The notes: generated by a model from the sequence alone, not told the origin. DNA of 64,000 bases from Anatilimnocola floriformis (GCF_024256385.1 NZ_JAMLFW010000001.1:5952001-6016000); one strand, 5' to 3'; counted from the stretch's first letter, positions 16,335 to 26,517 are shown. Numbers and translations: made by a program.

Positions 16335-18824
16335 ATGTTCCGAAGGCTCTATCTCGTCGCCATCGTGTTGATTATTGTCGTCGGGTTCTTCAGTTGGCTG
16401 ACAACCAGCGGCAAACGGGGGACCGCGTTGGCCCAAGAGCAAAACTCCGCTCCGCAACCGAAGTCCAGCGAGAAAACTGAACCGTACAAGATTGACCGCA
16501 CGGTGCTGCCGATTCCCGAACCGAAGATTCCGCATAGCACGGTCTTCGATGCGCGGAACGCGAAAGCGCCGCCACGGTTCCAGGTGAAGGCTCCTGAGAA
16601 AGCGCCGAATGTGCTCATCGTTCTCATTGACGATATGGGCTTCGGCATGTCGAGCGGCTTCGGCGGACCAATCGCCATGCCGACGCTGGAGCGTTTGGCA
16701 AACAACGGTTTGCGATACAACCACTTCCACACCACGGCACTTTGCTCACCGACGCGCGCGGCGTTGTTAACCGGCCGCAATCACCACATGTGCAACATGG
16801 GGTCGATCACCGAGACGGCGACTTCGTTTCCCGGCCAGACCGGACAACGTCCGAATAGCGTAGCTCCCGTCGCACAAACGCTAAGGCTTAACGGCTACAG
16901 CACGGGCGCGTTCGGTAAGAGTCACGAAACGGCTGCGTGGGAAGTGAGTCCTTCTGGTCCCACCGACCGTTGGCCCACGCGCAGCGGCTTTGACAAGTTC
17001 TATGGCTTCCTCGGCGGCGAGACTAACCAATGGGCACCGATGCTCTACGACGGGCTGAACCCAATTGAAGTGCCAAGAACGCCCGGCTATCACTTTATGA
17101 CCGACATGACGGACAAGGCAATTGGCTGGATGCAATTTGAAAAGTCGCTCACGCCGGATAAGCCTTTCTTCATGTACTTCGCCCCTGGCGCGACACACGC
17201 GCCTCATCACGTGCCGAAGGATTGGATTGCAAAGTACAAAGGAAAATTCGATCAAGGCTGGGATAAAATGCGTGAGGAAACGCTGGCCCGGCAGATCAAG
17301 CTCGGCGTGGTTCCCGCCGGCACAAAGCTCGCCCCTAAGCCTAGCGCGATCAAGGATTGGGATAAACTCAATGCCGACGAGAAGAAGCTCTTTGCCCACC
17401 AGATGGAAATCTATGCGGGCTTCGGCGCGTATGCCGATAGCGAAATCACTCGCCTGGTCGATGCCGTAGATGACCTCGGCGAACTAGACAACACGCTGAT
17501 TTTTTACATCGTCGGCGACAACGGTACCAGCGCCGAAGGAGGTATGAACGGGCTGTTTAATGAGTACAGCTATTTCAACGGTGCACCAGAATCGGTCGAG
17601 GACATTCTCAAGCATTACGACGAACTCGGCGGACCGCTGTCGTATCCGCACATGGCCGCCGGCTGGGCTGTTGCGGGCGACGCGCCGTTCGCTTGGACTA
17701 AGCAGATCGCTTCCGAATTTGGCGGCACCCGCAACGGCATGGTTGTGCATTGGCCCAAAGGCATCAAAGCGAAAGGGGAGCTGCGTACGCAGTTTCACCA
17801 CGTGATTGACATCGCCCCAACGATTCTGGAAGCAGCCGGACTGCCCGAACCCAAGTCCGTTGATGGCACCGTGCAAACGCCGATCGAAGGCGTGTCGTTG
17901 AAATACACCTTCGACGATGCGGCCGCGAAGACCACACACACTACGCAGTATTTCGAGATCTTCGGCAATCGTTCGATCTATCACGCTGGATGGTTGGCCG
18001 GCACCGTCCATCGCCCGGCGTGGGATTTCCTGCCGAAGACTTCGCTCGAAAAGGACACGTGGGAGTTGTACGACACTCGCACCGACTTTAGCTGCGCGAA
18101 CAACATCGCCGATAAGAATCCCGCGAAGCTCAAGGAGTTGCAGGAACTGTTTCTGAAGGAGGCGGTGAAGTATCAAGTGCTACCGCTCGACGACCGCGTG
18201 CTGGAACGGACCAACGCTGACCTCGTGGGCCGCCCAGAACTGATTGGCCACCGGACTTCGCTCACGCTGTATCCCGGTATGAAAGGCATGACAGAGAACG
18301 TCTTCATCAACCTTAAGAACAAGACGCACTCGATTACCGCAGAGTTGGAGATTCCTGAGAAGGGCGCGAACGGCGTCGTGCTGGCACAAGCGGGACGCTT
18401 CGGCGGTTGGAGCTTGTATGTGCAGGACGGCAAGCCGGTCTACACCTACAACTTCCTCGGACTGGAGCGTTTCTCGGTGAAGGGAGACTCGGCACTGCCT
18501 GTGGGGAAAGTGACGCTGCGCTTTGAGTTCGCCTACGACGGCGACGGTCTCGGCAAAGGAGGCACAGGGACGCTGTTGGTGAACGGGAAGAAAGCCGGCG
18601 AAGACAAGATCGGACGCACGCAGCCTAATATCTTCTCAGCCGATGAAACGGCTGATGTGGGGGTCGATGAAGCCACGCCGGTGACCGAAGATTACAAGGA
18701 AGGGGACAACGCGTTCACCGGCAAAATTCGGAAGGTGATTGTGGAGTTCACACCGACGAAAAAAGTGGCCGCGGACCAGGCTAAGGAAAAGGAAGCTGCT
18801 CAGGCGCGCAAGTTGGCAGAATGA
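16335..18824 (+). CDS. Arylsulfatase (formylglycine-dependent)
   Basis: Type I sulfatase of 829 aa that hydrolyses sulfate esters after its active-site Cys is converted to formylglycine. The signature is Cys137 in LCSPTRAALLTGRNHH; the metal-binding start is NVLIVLIDDMGFG at about residues 92-104. An N-terminal hydrophobic segment (LYLVAIVLIIVVGFFSWL) acts as signal peptide or anchor, so it works in the periplasm or outside. Residues 640-800 form an additional beta-sandwich-like region. The long form resembles the arylsulfatase A/AtsA-like group common in planctomycetes, whose natural substrates are sulfated polysaccharides; the substrate here is not identifiable. An exported HAD phosphatase follows 93 bases downstream. 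Confidence 0.93.
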   Translation: MFRRLYLVAIVLIIVVGFFSWLTTSGKRGTALAQEQNSAPQPKSSEKTEPYKIDRTVLPIPEPKIPHSTVFDARNAKAPPRFQVKAPEKAPNVLIVLIDDMGFGMSSGFGGPIAMPTLERLANNGLRYNHFHTTALCSPTRAALLTGRNHHMCNMGSITETATSFPGQTGQRPNSVAPVAQTLRLNGYSTGAFGKSHETAAWEVSPSGPTDRWPTRSGFDKFYGFLGGETNQWAPMLYDGLNPIEVPRTPGYHFMTDMTDKAIGWMQFEKSLTPDKPFFMYFAPGATHAPHHVPKDWIAKYKGKFDQGWDKMREETLARQIKLGVVPAGTKLAPKPSAIKDWDKLNADEKKLFAHQMEIYAGFGAYADSEITRLVDAVDDLGELDNTLIFYIVGDNGTSAEGGMNGLFNEYSYFNGAPESVEDILKHYDELGGPLSYPHMAAGWAVAGDAPFAWTKQIASEFGGTRNGMVVHWPKGIKAKGELRTQFHHVIDIAPTILEAAGLPEPKSVDGTVQTPIEGVSLKYTFDDAAAKTTHTTQYFEIFGNRSIYHAGWLAGTVHRPAWDFLPKTSLEKDTWELYDTRTDFSCANNIADKNPAKLKELQELFLKEAVKYQVLPLDDRVLERTNADLVGRPELIGHRTSLTLYPGMKGMTENVFINLKNKTHSITAELEIPEKGANGVVLAQAGRFGGWSLYVQDGKPVYTYNFLGLERFSVKGDSALPVGKVTLRFEFAYDGDGLGKGGTGTLLVNGKKAGEDKIGRTQPNIFSADETADVGVDEATPVTEDYKEGDNAFTGKIRKVIVEFTPTKKVAADQAKEKEAAQARKLAE

Positions 18825-18917
18825 ACCTTCTAGTAAGTGATTAACCGAGCTGGCGCCAATTCCGAGTCCCGTGGCTGCTGGCAGCGGGGCTCGGCCTCTG
18901 TCTATCGCAGGGCCTTT

Positions 18918-19907
18918 ATGAACACCGGACGCATCAGCCTTCTTGTGGCAACTGCCATTGTCGTCGTGGCCACGGCGGCGAACTCGCCAGCGCACGCTGC
19001 CGATCCGCTTCCTTCATGGAACGATGGCCCGACAAAGCAGGCCATGGTCGCTTTCGTCGAAAAGGTCACGAAGGAAGGATCGCCTGGCTTCGTCCCCGTC
19101 GCCGAACGCATCGCCACGTTCGACAACGATGGCACGCTCTGGTGCGAACACCCCGTGGTGCAACTCGTGTTCGCCATCGACCAGCTCAAGGTACTGGTCG
19201 ACAAGCAACCGCAGTTGCGCGAAAAGCCGGCGGTCGCGGCGGCCCTAACGGGCAACATGGCGTACTTCGAGAAAGAGGGCGAACATGCCATCGCCGAAAT
19301 CGTCTTCCTCACTCACGCAGGGATGACAGTGGACAAATTCCACGAGTTAGCTGTGAAATTCTTTAACACGGCCAAGCATCCGAAATACGGGGTGCTACTC
19401 AAGGAGGCCACCTACCTGCCAATGCGCGAACTGCTCGCCTATCTGCAGGCCAACGGATTCAAGACGTATATCTGCTCCGGCGGCGGGATCGAGTTCATGC
19501 GGGCCGTGTCCGAGGAGATCTATGGCATTCCGCCAGAGCAAGTCATTGGCAGCGCGGGTGTTCTGGAGTTCCAGGACAAAGATGCTAAGGCCGTGTTGCT
19601 CAAGACCCCGAAACTGCTGACGTACAACGACAAGCAGGACAAACCGGCGGGTATCGAGTTGCACATCGGCCGGGTGCCCATCTTCGCCGCGGGCAACGTC
19701 CGCACCGGCGGGGACATCGCGATGCTCCGGTACTCCCAGAGCAGTAAGCACCCGTCACTGCAACTGCTCGTGGACCACGACGACGGGGATCGCGAGTTCG
19801 CATACGCCGAGAAAGACGGCGCTTCGCTGAAGGCCGCGAAGGAACACGGATGGACCGTCGTGAATATCAAAGACGACTGGAAGGAAATCTTCTCCGTCAA
19901 GAGATAA
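18918..19907 (+). CDS. Exported HAD-family phosphatase
   Basis: A 329-aa protein with a cleavable signal peptide (ISLLVATAIVVVATAANSPA, then HAADPLP). The ATG at 18918 is chosen because it places the signal peptide at the terminus. HAD motif I is ATFDNDGTLW with Asp69 and Asp71 (nucleophile and general acid). Motif II is YICSGGGIEFMRAVSEE. Motif IV includes DHDDGDREFAY. A cap insertion lies between motifs I and II. It resembles the phosphoserine-phosphatase-like HAD branch. It follows the sulfatase on the same strand, suggesting joint use in scavenging sulfate and phosphate esters outside the cytoplasm (inference). Confidence 0.85.
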   Translation: MNTGRISLLVATAIVVVATAANSPAHAADPLPSWNDGPTKQAMVAFVEKVTKEGSPGFVPVAERIATFDNDGTLWCEHPVVQLVFAIDQLKVLVDKQPQLREKPAVAAALTGNMAYFEKEGEHAIAEIVFLTHAGMTVDKFHELAVKFFNTAKHPKYGVLLKEATYLPMRELLAYLQANGFKTYICSGGGIEFMRAVSEEIYGIPPEQVIGSAGVLEFQDKDAKAVLLKTPKLLTYNDKQDKPAGIELHIGRVPIFAAGNVRTGGDIAMLRYSQSSKHPSLQLLVDHDDGDREFAYAEKDGASLKAAKEHGWTVVNIKDDWKEIFSVKR

Positions 19908-20245
19908 GCGAACGACCTTCGGATTTCTAATGCCGACTGGCAGCGCCGGCGCAATCAAGCCGGCGAGCCTTTCTCGGTGCAAAGGCATTGACCGCCGCAC
20001 CTCGCTTCGGTCACATCGGCCGAGCGGCTTGCGGGTAAGCGGCGTGTCGGACCGACGCGCGACTGCCGGTTCGTGATTTTGACGTTGCGCCCATGCAGAA
20101 TGCTCCGGCTCGCCAGAAATCGGCCCAATTCGGTTATCGCTACTGACTTTGGTTAGCCGCGCAGATGGCCCGCCACGGTTCACACGGCGACGCTTGGCGG
20201 GTAAGGTCAGGTGATCCACTTATAAGATGGGTAGCACTTTCTCTG
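19908..20245 (+). other. Intergenic stretch with dispersed repeat
   Basis: About 340 bases between the HAD phosphatase and the HlyIII gene. It holds one dispersed repeat copy (20003-20057). No ORF is supported; an open frame upstream of the HlyIII start is low-complexity and lacks membrane character. Confidence 0.5.
20003..20057 (+). repeat. Dispersed hairpin repeat, copy 2
   Basis: CGCTTCGGTCACATCGGCC at 20003, 16 bases of spacer, then GGCGTGTCGGACCGACG at 20041-20057. This copy shows both conserved halves most clearly. Confidence 0.55.
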
Positions 20246-20902
20246 ATGTTAACTGGAATGCTCCAAACACTACCCGCCGGAGAGCGTGTGAATACCGTCA
20301 CTCACGCCGCCGGATGCGTTCTGAGCATCGTGGGCTCGGGCGTGCTCATGGCTCGCGCCGTCGAGACGGCCGGTCCTTGGCGAATTGCAGGGTGCGCCAT
20401 CTTTTCGGCAGCCCTGGTGGCTGTTTACGCCGTCTCCACTCTTTCGCACGCCATTGCTCAGCCCCAACGACGGCGGCTCTTTAGAATTCTCGATCAGGGC
20501 TTGATCTACCTGCTAATTGTGGCGAGCTACACCCCGTGGTCGTTGGCATACCTGCGTACGCCTTTCTGGTGGGGATTCTTGGCAGTCATGTGGTCGCTGG
20601 CGATTGTGGGCACTGTGTCGAAGTTGGTGCTCGCCCACCGTATCGATTCAGCCACCCTCTGGTCGTACTTGCTGCTTGGCTGGTTAGCTCTGATACCGAT
20701 GGCAGCCCTCCTTCCTTCTCTTCCCTTGGCCGCTGCGGGAACGGTTTTCGCCGGTGGAGTTTGCTATAGCGCGGGAACCATTTTTCATCACTGGGATAAT
20801 CGTGAATACCACTGTCACGGCATCTGGCACGTCGCCGTAATCGGCGGAAGTCTCTGCCACTGGTACGGAGTCTTGGTGTACATCGCGGGGAGCCGAACGT
20901 AG
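20246..20902 (+). CDS. HlyIII/PAQR-type membrane protein
   Basis: Integral membrane protein of about 218 aa. The ATG at 20246 (MLTGMLQTLPAGERVNTV) is chosen because family members begin close to this motif. Seven membrane helices are expected and visible as hydrophobic blocks. Family-specific polar residues are present: THAAG in helix 1, STLSHA after helix 2, and the closing FHHWDNREYHCHGIWHV with HxxxH spacing that forms the metal-binding site in PAQR proteins. Bacterial members are annotated hemolysin III, but membrane homeostasis or hydrolase activity is more likely; the substrate is unknown. Confidence 0.85.
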   Translation: MLTGMLQTLPAGERVNTVTHAAGCVLSIVGSGVLMARAVETAGPWRIAGCAIFSAALVAVYAVSTLSHAIAQPQRRRLFRILDQGLIYLLIVASYTPWSLAYLRTPFWWGFLAVMWSLAIVGTVSKLVLAHRIDSATLWSYLLLGWLALIPMAALLPSLPLAAAGTVFAGGVCYSAGTIFHHWDNREYHCHGIWHVAVIGGSLCHWYGVLVYIAGSRT

Positions 20903-20922
20903 CTCGCTAGCAGACAATCAGC

Positions 20923-20946
20923 CGCTTCGGTTACATCGTCCGATGG
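20923..20946 (+). repeat. Dispersed repeat, copy 3 (partial)
   Basis: CGCTTCGGTTACATCGTCCG, a single half of the repeat with two substitutions. The second half (GTGTCGGACCGA) is not seen nearby. Confidence 0.4.
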
Positions 20947-21197
20947 CTTCCCTACACGAGCTCCAATTCGGCGACTCGCCCATTCCTCTGCTCGCGCCGA
21001 CGCCGCTTGATCTCGCGGGTATTCTTGCCGCTCCCATACTTCGCGCGCTGGTTGCTAGACCTTCCACACTTTGGACGAGTGTTCCATCTGTTCTAAAGCG
21101 AACTCTGCTTGGTAAACTCTCTGATAAAATTGCGGAGTTTGCCGACAAATTGTGAAGGTGAATTGAATCGAATCGGCTTGCTGTCTACGGGAATGAC

Positions 21198-24100
21198 ATG
21201 AACGAAAGTTTCAAGGCGACAGGAACTGTTGGCAAGACAGCGCACGCACCACTGCAGACCACGCATCGCATTAGCGAAAAATATCGGGCATTGACTGAGG
21301 CCACGGGACAGGCAGTCTGGTCGTGGTCCCCCGATGGCACAGTCAACGACTTCGAACGGTCACGTGAGTGGTGGCAAGAGCTGACCGGCCAATCCATTGA
21401 GCAGCAGAAAGCAAGCGACGATGCCTGGCTTGAGGTTGTCCACCCAGACGATCGAGCTGCCGCGGCTGCGGCTTGGTCCACTGCCATCACGACCAGTTCG
21501 AAATACGATGTCGAGTATCGCGTGCGCGGCCGACTGGGTGGCTGGCTCTATGTGCGGGCTCGCGGTGTGCCCGTGCAAAGTGTTGACGGGGTAACTCACG
21601 AGTGGGTCGGCACCCTGGAAGACGTCACTTTGCAACATCACGCTCAAATCGAGCGCGAGCGATTGCTGGCCGAAGTAGATGCCGAACGACGCAAGCTCGA
21701 AGAAGTATTTCAACACGCCCCTTCGTTTATCGCCGTGCTCCGCGGGCCCGATCATGTTTTTGAGCGAGTCAACGAACACTACACTAAATTGATCGGCGGC
21801 CGCGAGGTCGTCGGAAAGCCAGTTCGCGAAGCCCTTCCCGAAATTGCTGGGCAGGGTTATTTCGAACTTCTCGACCAGGTATTTCAAAGTGGTCAACCAA
21901 AGGTCGTTGTCGATGCGCGTGTCCGGTTGCAGAATCCAGGCGCGCCGACTGAGCGTGTGTTGCAGTTCGTCTATCAACCGATGTTGGATTTGAAGGGAAG
22001 TGTATCTGGAGTTATCGTCCAAGGGATCGATCTCACGGAGCAACGGTTGGCTGAAGCCGAACTCGCTCGTGTCACGGCCGCGTCGGAATGGCAGCGGCAA
22101 ATGTACGAAACGGCCCTCTCGAACACGGCGGACTTTATCTATCTGTTCGATACCCGTGGTCGCTTTACTTATGTCAACAGAGCGCTGCTCGATCTGTGGG
22201 GAAAAAAGCTTTCGGAAGCGGTCGGCCGGAACTTTTTCGAGCTTGATTACCCGGCCGCTCTGGCAGAACGGCTACAACGACAAATTCAAGAAGTGATCGA
22301 CACTGGGCGTCAACTGCGGGATGAAACTCCTTATACGAGTGCTCAAGGGACCGCGGCATACGAATACATTTTCATGCCGGTATTCGGCGCAAGTGGAGCT
22401 GTCGAGGCAGTCGCTGGTTCTACCCGTGAAATCACTGATCGAAAGCGTGCCGAAGAAGGCCTCCGTCAAAGTGAAAGGCGTTACCGGGCCTTGGTCAACG
22501 CGACCTCGGATGTGGTCTACCGCATGAGTGCCGATTGGGTGCACATGCAACCGCTCGATGGCCGCGGCTTTCTCGCTAGCACGGCTGAGCCGACTCAGGA
22601 CTGGATGCCGCAAAATGTTCCCGAGTTCGAGCAAGCACGCGCCTGGGCGGCAATCAATCAAGCCATCGACGCCAAGACTACGTTTGAGTTGGAACATCAG
22701 GTGAACCGGGCCGACGGCACGTTGGGCTGGACCTTCTCTCGCGCGGTGCCGATTCTTGATGATGCCGGCAATATCGTCGAATGGTTTGGAACCGCCAGCG
22801 ACATCACCCGCCAAAGACACGCCGAAGAGGAACTCCGCGACATTCGTTCGCGCATGGAGGCCGCCCTCGATGCGGGTGCAATTGGCACCTGGAGTTGGGA
22901 TGTGCAGGCTGATCGATTCTATGGCGATACCAGTCTCGCAAAGATGTTTTCGGTTGCTCAGACGGATGTCGCGGGTGGAAACCTCTCCCGCGTCATGCGG
23001 TCGATTCACCCTGACGATCGACGCGAAGTGATCGAGTTAATCCAACAAGCTCTGGCCACGAGCGAGCGTTACGAAGCCGATTATCGTATTGCTCAGCCGG
23101 ATGGTTCCTGGAAGTGGGTCACCGCGCGCGGAAAAATCGAACGAGATGCAGCAGGCCAGGCCGTTCGCTTTCCCGGTGTCGTCATTGATGTGACCGATTG
23201 GAAGCGTGCCAAAGAGCAGTTGGTAAAGGTCACCGAGGAATCGGAACGCCGCCGCCGCGTGTATGAGACGATTCTCTCGAACACGCCTGACCTCGCCTAT
23301 GTATTCGATTTGAATTATCGCATCGCCTACGCCAATGAAATCTTATTGCGCATGTGGGGCCGAACCTCGAAGCAATCGATCGGCGCCACTTTGCTCGAAC
23401 TCGGTTATGAGCCCTGGCACGCGGAAATGCACAATCGCGAGATCGATCAGGTGCGGGCCACGCGGGCATCGATCCGTGGCGAAGTCCCTTTCAACGGTAC
23501 GTTCGGGCGACGAGTTTACGATTACATCTTTGTGCCGATTTTCGGTGCGAATGGAGAAGTCGAAGCAGTCGCCGGGACGACACGCGATGTCACGGAGCGC
23601 AAGGAAGCTGAAGAAGCCCTCCGCGATGCCGACCGCAAGAAGGATGATTTCCTGGCCCTTCTGGCCCATGAATTGCGTAATCCCCTCGCGCCGATTCGGA
23701 ATGGCCTGCAGGTATTGCGGCTTGCCGAACATGATCCGCAGACGGTCGCCGAAGCACGCGACATGATGGACCGGCAGCTTTCGCACATGGTTCGGCTGAT
23801 TGATGATTTGCTGGATATCTCTCGCATAACGCGGAACAAAATGGAATTGCGGCGAGCGCGCGTGTCGCTCGCGGAGATTGTCGGCGTCGCAGTTGAAGCG
23901 GCCGGCTCGGCAATTCAAAGCTCCGGGCTGCAATTGACGGTGAAGTTGCCGCCGCAGGCCATTAGCCTCGATGCCGATCTCACTCGATTGGCGCAAGTTT
24001 TCTCCAATCTGTTGACAAACAGCGCCAAATACACGCCCGCCGGCGGCAAGATCTGGTTGACGGCCGAACGCGTGGCGAACGAAGTCGTGGTCTCAGTGCG

Positions 24101-24731
24101 CGATACCGGCATCGGCATTCCCGTGAACGCGTTGCCAACGATCTTCGATATGTTCAGCCAAGTCGACCGAAGTATGGAGCGTAGCAAGGGTGGTCTGGGG
24201 ATTGGCTTGGCGCTCGTAAAAGGACTGGTGGAGATGCATGGAGGATCTGTTGCCGCCGAAAGTGTTGAGGGTAGCGGCAGCACGTTCACTGTCCGCCTGC
24301 CCATTTGCAGTCAGGCGCATGCAGAGAATTCCACCAACGGAGGAGCGGAACCAATTCGCGACATTCGCCGCCGGATTCTGGTGGTGGATGACAATCACGA
24401 CGGCGCACGTTCGATGGCGAAGATGCTGCAGTTGTTGGGAAATGAAGTCGCAACCGCTCACGACGGCCAGGAAGCGGTGGAAACCGCGGACGCGTTTCGC
24501 CCCGACGTCATTCTCATGGATCTGGGGCTGCCGCGACTCAACGGCCTGGAGGCCACTCGGCAGATTCGCGAAAGAAAATGGGGACGCGAAGTAACCATCA
24601 TCGCGCTGACGGGCTGGGGACAGGAAAATGACCGCGAACAATCGCGCCAAGCCGGCTGTGACGGCCATCTTGTCAAACCGGTCAGTCTTTCCGATCTGGA
24701 AAAAGTCCTGACAGACATTGTCGGCCATTAG
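21198..24731 (+). CDS. Six-PAS hybrid histidine kinase, 1177 aa
   Basis: Large soluble hybrid kinase. Six PAS domains lie at about residues 28-150, 165-280, 300-415, 425-545, 550-670 and 680-805; several are followed by PAC motifs such as EWVGTLEDVT and EWFGTASDIT. HisKA has His824 in LLAHELRNPLAPIRNGLQVL. The HATPase shows RDTGIGIPVNALPTIFDMF and GGLGIGLALVKGLVEMHGG. The receiver starts ILVVDDNHDGARSM with Asp1108 in ILMDLGLP and Lys in LVKPVS. PAS 4 (VVYRMSADWVHMQPLDGRG) and PAS 6 with the kinase core closely match the 800-aa kinase at 52249, so the two are paralogues. No output domain; partner unknown. Confidence 0.93.
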   Translation: MNESFKATGTVGKTAHAPLQTTHRISEKYRALTEATGQAVWSWSPDGTVNDFERSREWWQELTGQSIEQQKASDDAWLEVVHPDDRAAAAAAWSTAITTSSKYDVEYRVRGRLGGWLYVRARGVPVQSVDGVTHEWVGTLEDVTLQHHAQIERERLLAEVDAERRKLEEVFQHAPSFIAVLRGPDHVFERVNEHYTKLIGGREVVGKPVREALPEIAGQGYFELLDQVFQSGQPKVVVDARVRLQNPGAPTERVLQFVYQPMLDLKGSVSGVIVQGIDLTEQRLAEAELARVTAASEWQRQMYETALSNTADFIYLFDTRGRFTYVNRALLDLWGKKLSEAVGRNFFELDYPAALAERLQRQIQEVIDTGRQLRDETPYTSAQGTAAYEYIFMPVFGASGAVEAVAGSTREITDRKRAEEGLRQSERRYRALVNATSDVVYRMSADWVHMQPLDGRGFLASTAEPTQDWMPQNVPEFEQARAWAAINQAIDAKTTFELEHQVNRADGTLGWTFSRAVPILDDAGNIVEWFGTASDITRQRHAEEELRDIRSRMEAALDAGAIGTWSWDVQADRFYGDTSLAKMFSVAQTDVAGGNLSRVMRSIHPDDRREVIELIQQALATSERYEADYRIAQPDGSWKWVTARGKIERDAAGQAVRFPGVVIDVTDWKRAKEQLVKVTEESERRRRVYETILSNTPDLAYVFDLNYRIAYANEILLRMWGRTSKQSIGATLLELGYEPWHAEMHNREIDQVRATRASIRGEVPFNGTFGRRVYDYIFVPIFGANGEVEAVAGTTRDVTERKEAEEALRDADRKKDDFLALLAHELRNPLAPIRNGLQVLRLAEHDPQTVAEARDMMDRQLSHMVRLIDDLLDISRITRNKMELRRARVSLAEIVGVAVEAAGSAIQSSGLQLTVKLPPQAISLDADLTRLAQVFSNLLTNSAKYTPAGGKIWLTAERVANEVVVSVRDTGIGIPVNALPTIFDMFSQVDRSMERSKGGLGIGLALVKGLVEMHGGSVAAESVEGSGSTFTVRLPICSQAHAENSTNGGAEPIRDIRRRILVVDDNHDGARSMAKMLQLLGNEVATAHDGQEAVETADAFRPDVILMDLGLPRLNGLEATRQIRERKWGREVTIIALTGWGQENDREQSRQAGCDGHLVKPVSLSDLEKVLTDIVGH

Positions 24732-24958
24732 CACGCTACAGACTACCACGCCAACAACGAAATCCTCTGGCCATTCTCCATGTCTCCCGTATCCAGGCGT
24801 TCGAAAAAGGCAGGCCAATGTCGTTGTTTCGAAGAGGCGAGAGAATTCACGATCCGGCTCTGAGTTGATTTGGTCGGATCGACCGACCTAATTCGGCGTG
24901 CCGGGCCGGATTCCGCCCCACGGGTGGTGACAGACCAGCGGTTGGCTCGGCATCTCTC

Positions 24959-25302
24959 TTAACCTAGATGAGTAAGATGAGCTTTGATTCTCGACAAATG
25001 GTGCTCGCGCCAAGCGCGTTCGGTCTCAGGGATCAGGTCTTTTGGAACTCCGCGATGCGTCAGCACGAGTTCGGTGCCGCCATCAGTCGTTGGGGTTAGG
25101 ACCACAGCCGCCACCGAAAAGATTGGTTTGGGGAACCGTCGATGGCGCCAGGCTTGAGCGATTCGTCGACCCGGAACTCGATCGACGTTGATCCTTCGTT
25201 TTCGCTGACTGAAAACGTCCCGCCAATCTTGCAACTAATCGTCGGATCCAGGCGGTACGTCGGCTGCTTGATGGTCTTACACATCGCTTCATAATTTTCC
25301 AA
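24959..25302 (-). pseudogene. AHSA1/SRPBCC-like gene, frameshifted
   Basis: Two minus-strand frames together give a START-fold (activator of Hsp90 ATPase homologue 1-like) domain. One frame carries ISCKIGGTFSVSENEG and IEFRVDESLKPGAI. The other carries VPGRRIAQAWR, FSVAAVVLTPTTDGGTELVL and the typical ending THRGVPKDLIPETERAWREH. The continuous domain switches frame near 25150-25180, so at least one indel has broken it. The beginning is also short. Probably non-functional. Confidence 0.5.
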
Positions 25303-25699
25303 GCTACTTCGGCCACATCGACCTCAGCGTGTCGGACTGAAGTACATTTTCGGACCGCCGGCCTGCTCTAAGCGGAATCTTAGCAACTCAACTTGATGCG
25401 TTTCACGGCCTACTCGAACGGCAAAGCGCGACATCTAGCGGTCGACCGCATGATGCTGGAGCGCAACCCAACTTCGGCCGCCTTTCAGCCGGTTCGCCCC
25501 GGCACTGACGACCTGCTATTGCGTTCATCAAGGGGTGATAAGACCAGACCTGACTGATCAAGCCTGCCTTTCGCAAGATCGTCTTTAAGCACGGGGTGGT
25601 GCACAAAGATGGAATCATGCTCTCGTGGCGCGTAGGTTGCTTGGAACCAAGCTACCTGATCGCTTCAAATCGTTCTTAGGGCTCACCAAACGGACTGGC
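25303..25699 (+). other. Intergenic stretch with dispersed repeat
   Basis: About 400 bases before the DUF72 gene. It holds one dispersed repeat copy (25305-25344). An open frame extends upstream of the DUF72 start (from 25625) but lacks family resemblance. No other gene seen. Confidence 0.45.
25305..25344 (+). repeat. Dispersed hairpin repeat, copy 4
   Basis: TACTTCGGCCACATCGACCT followed within a few bases by GCGTGTCGGACTGAAG. The ends (ACTTC/GAAG) are complementary, so this copy can fold into a hairpin of about 45 bases. Confidence 0.45.
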
Positions 25700-26464
25700 A
25701 TGGTAATCCCCACGGCTGCAAATCGACTGCGGATTGGTTGCGCAGGATGGAATATTCCTCGTAACGCAACTGCCAGCTTTCCAAAGGCAGGAAGCCATCT
25801 GCAGAAGTATGCAACTAGCCTAACTGCAGTCGAGATCAACACTTCATTTTATCGCCCCCATCGCCCGTCCACCTACGCCCGTTGGGCGGCGACTGTGCCA
25901 GCAAATTTCCGATTCAGCGTGAAGGTGCCCAAGCAGATTACGCATGAGTTGCGACTGAGAGATGCTTCAGAACCTGTCGAGCAGTTTCTGACAGAGGTTT
26001 GCGAGTTAGGCGATCGGCTTGGCTGCTTATTGGTCCAGTTGCCTCCCAGTTTGCAGTTCGAGTCCGACGTGGCGAGGTCTTTCTTTTCTCATCTGCGCGA
26101 CTCATTCGTAGCGGGTATCGCTTGCGAACCGCGACATGCAACTTGGTTTTCGAATGACGCTCATCAACTGCTTGGAAGTTACTCCGTGGCCCGCGTCGCC
26201 GCAGATCCCGAACTCCACCCCGGCGCTAAAGAGGCAGGTGGAACTTCCGCGTTGCAATATTTCCGGCTGCATGGTTCACCTCAGACATATCACTCACCGT
26301 ACTCAGGCGAGTACCTAGAAGCGCTGGCGAATAGACTCACTACTGCGGGGAATGCTGCCCAGGAAATCTGGTGCATTTTTGATAACACAGCAGCAGGACA
26401 TGCTCCTGAAAATGCGTTACAGCTTAAAGCACTAACAGAGCAAGGGGTCGTCTCGTCGCCTTAA
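25700..26464 (+). CDS. DUF72 (YecE-like) protein
   Basis: A 254-aa TIM-barrel-like protein of the DUF72 family. Hallmarks are RLRIGCAGWN at the start, SHLQKYATSLTAVEINTSFY (the EINTSFY motif), FRFSVKVPKQITHELRL, LLVQLPPSLQF, and YFRLHGSP..YHSPYS near the end. It lacks the longer loops of some members and begins at the ATG giving MVIPTAANRLRIG. The biochemical role is unknown. Its position beside Ku, GlgX, MscS and catalase fits the stress-type gene sets in which DUF72 is often found. Confidence 0.88.
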   Translation: MVIPTAANRLRIGCAGWNIPRNATASFPKAGSHLQKYATSLTAVEINTSFYRPHRPSTYARWAATVPANFRFSVKVPKQITHELRLRDASEPVEQFLTEVCELGDRLGCLLVQLPPSLQFESDVARSFFSHLRDSFVAGIACEPRHATWFSNDAHQLLGSYSVARVAADPELHPGAKEAGGTSALQYFRLHGSPQTYHSPYSGEYLEALANRLTTAGNAAQEIWCIFDNTAAGHAPENALQLKALTEQGVVSSP

Positions 26465-26517
26465 AACTTTACGCTTTCCTGAGTCCGCAGATCTTCCCAA
26501 CTTCGTCACAGATCAGG

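Noticed and set aside
20943-21155. A 70-codon frame before the six-PAS kinase
   Set aside because: It begins inside a dispersed repeat and has no family resemblance; the opposite strand is equally open.
24841-24912. Sequence near 24870 resembling the dispersed repeat
   Set aside because: GGTCGGATCGACCGACC and GGCGTGCCGGGCCGG match only loosely; kept as a possible diverged copy but not listed as a feature.
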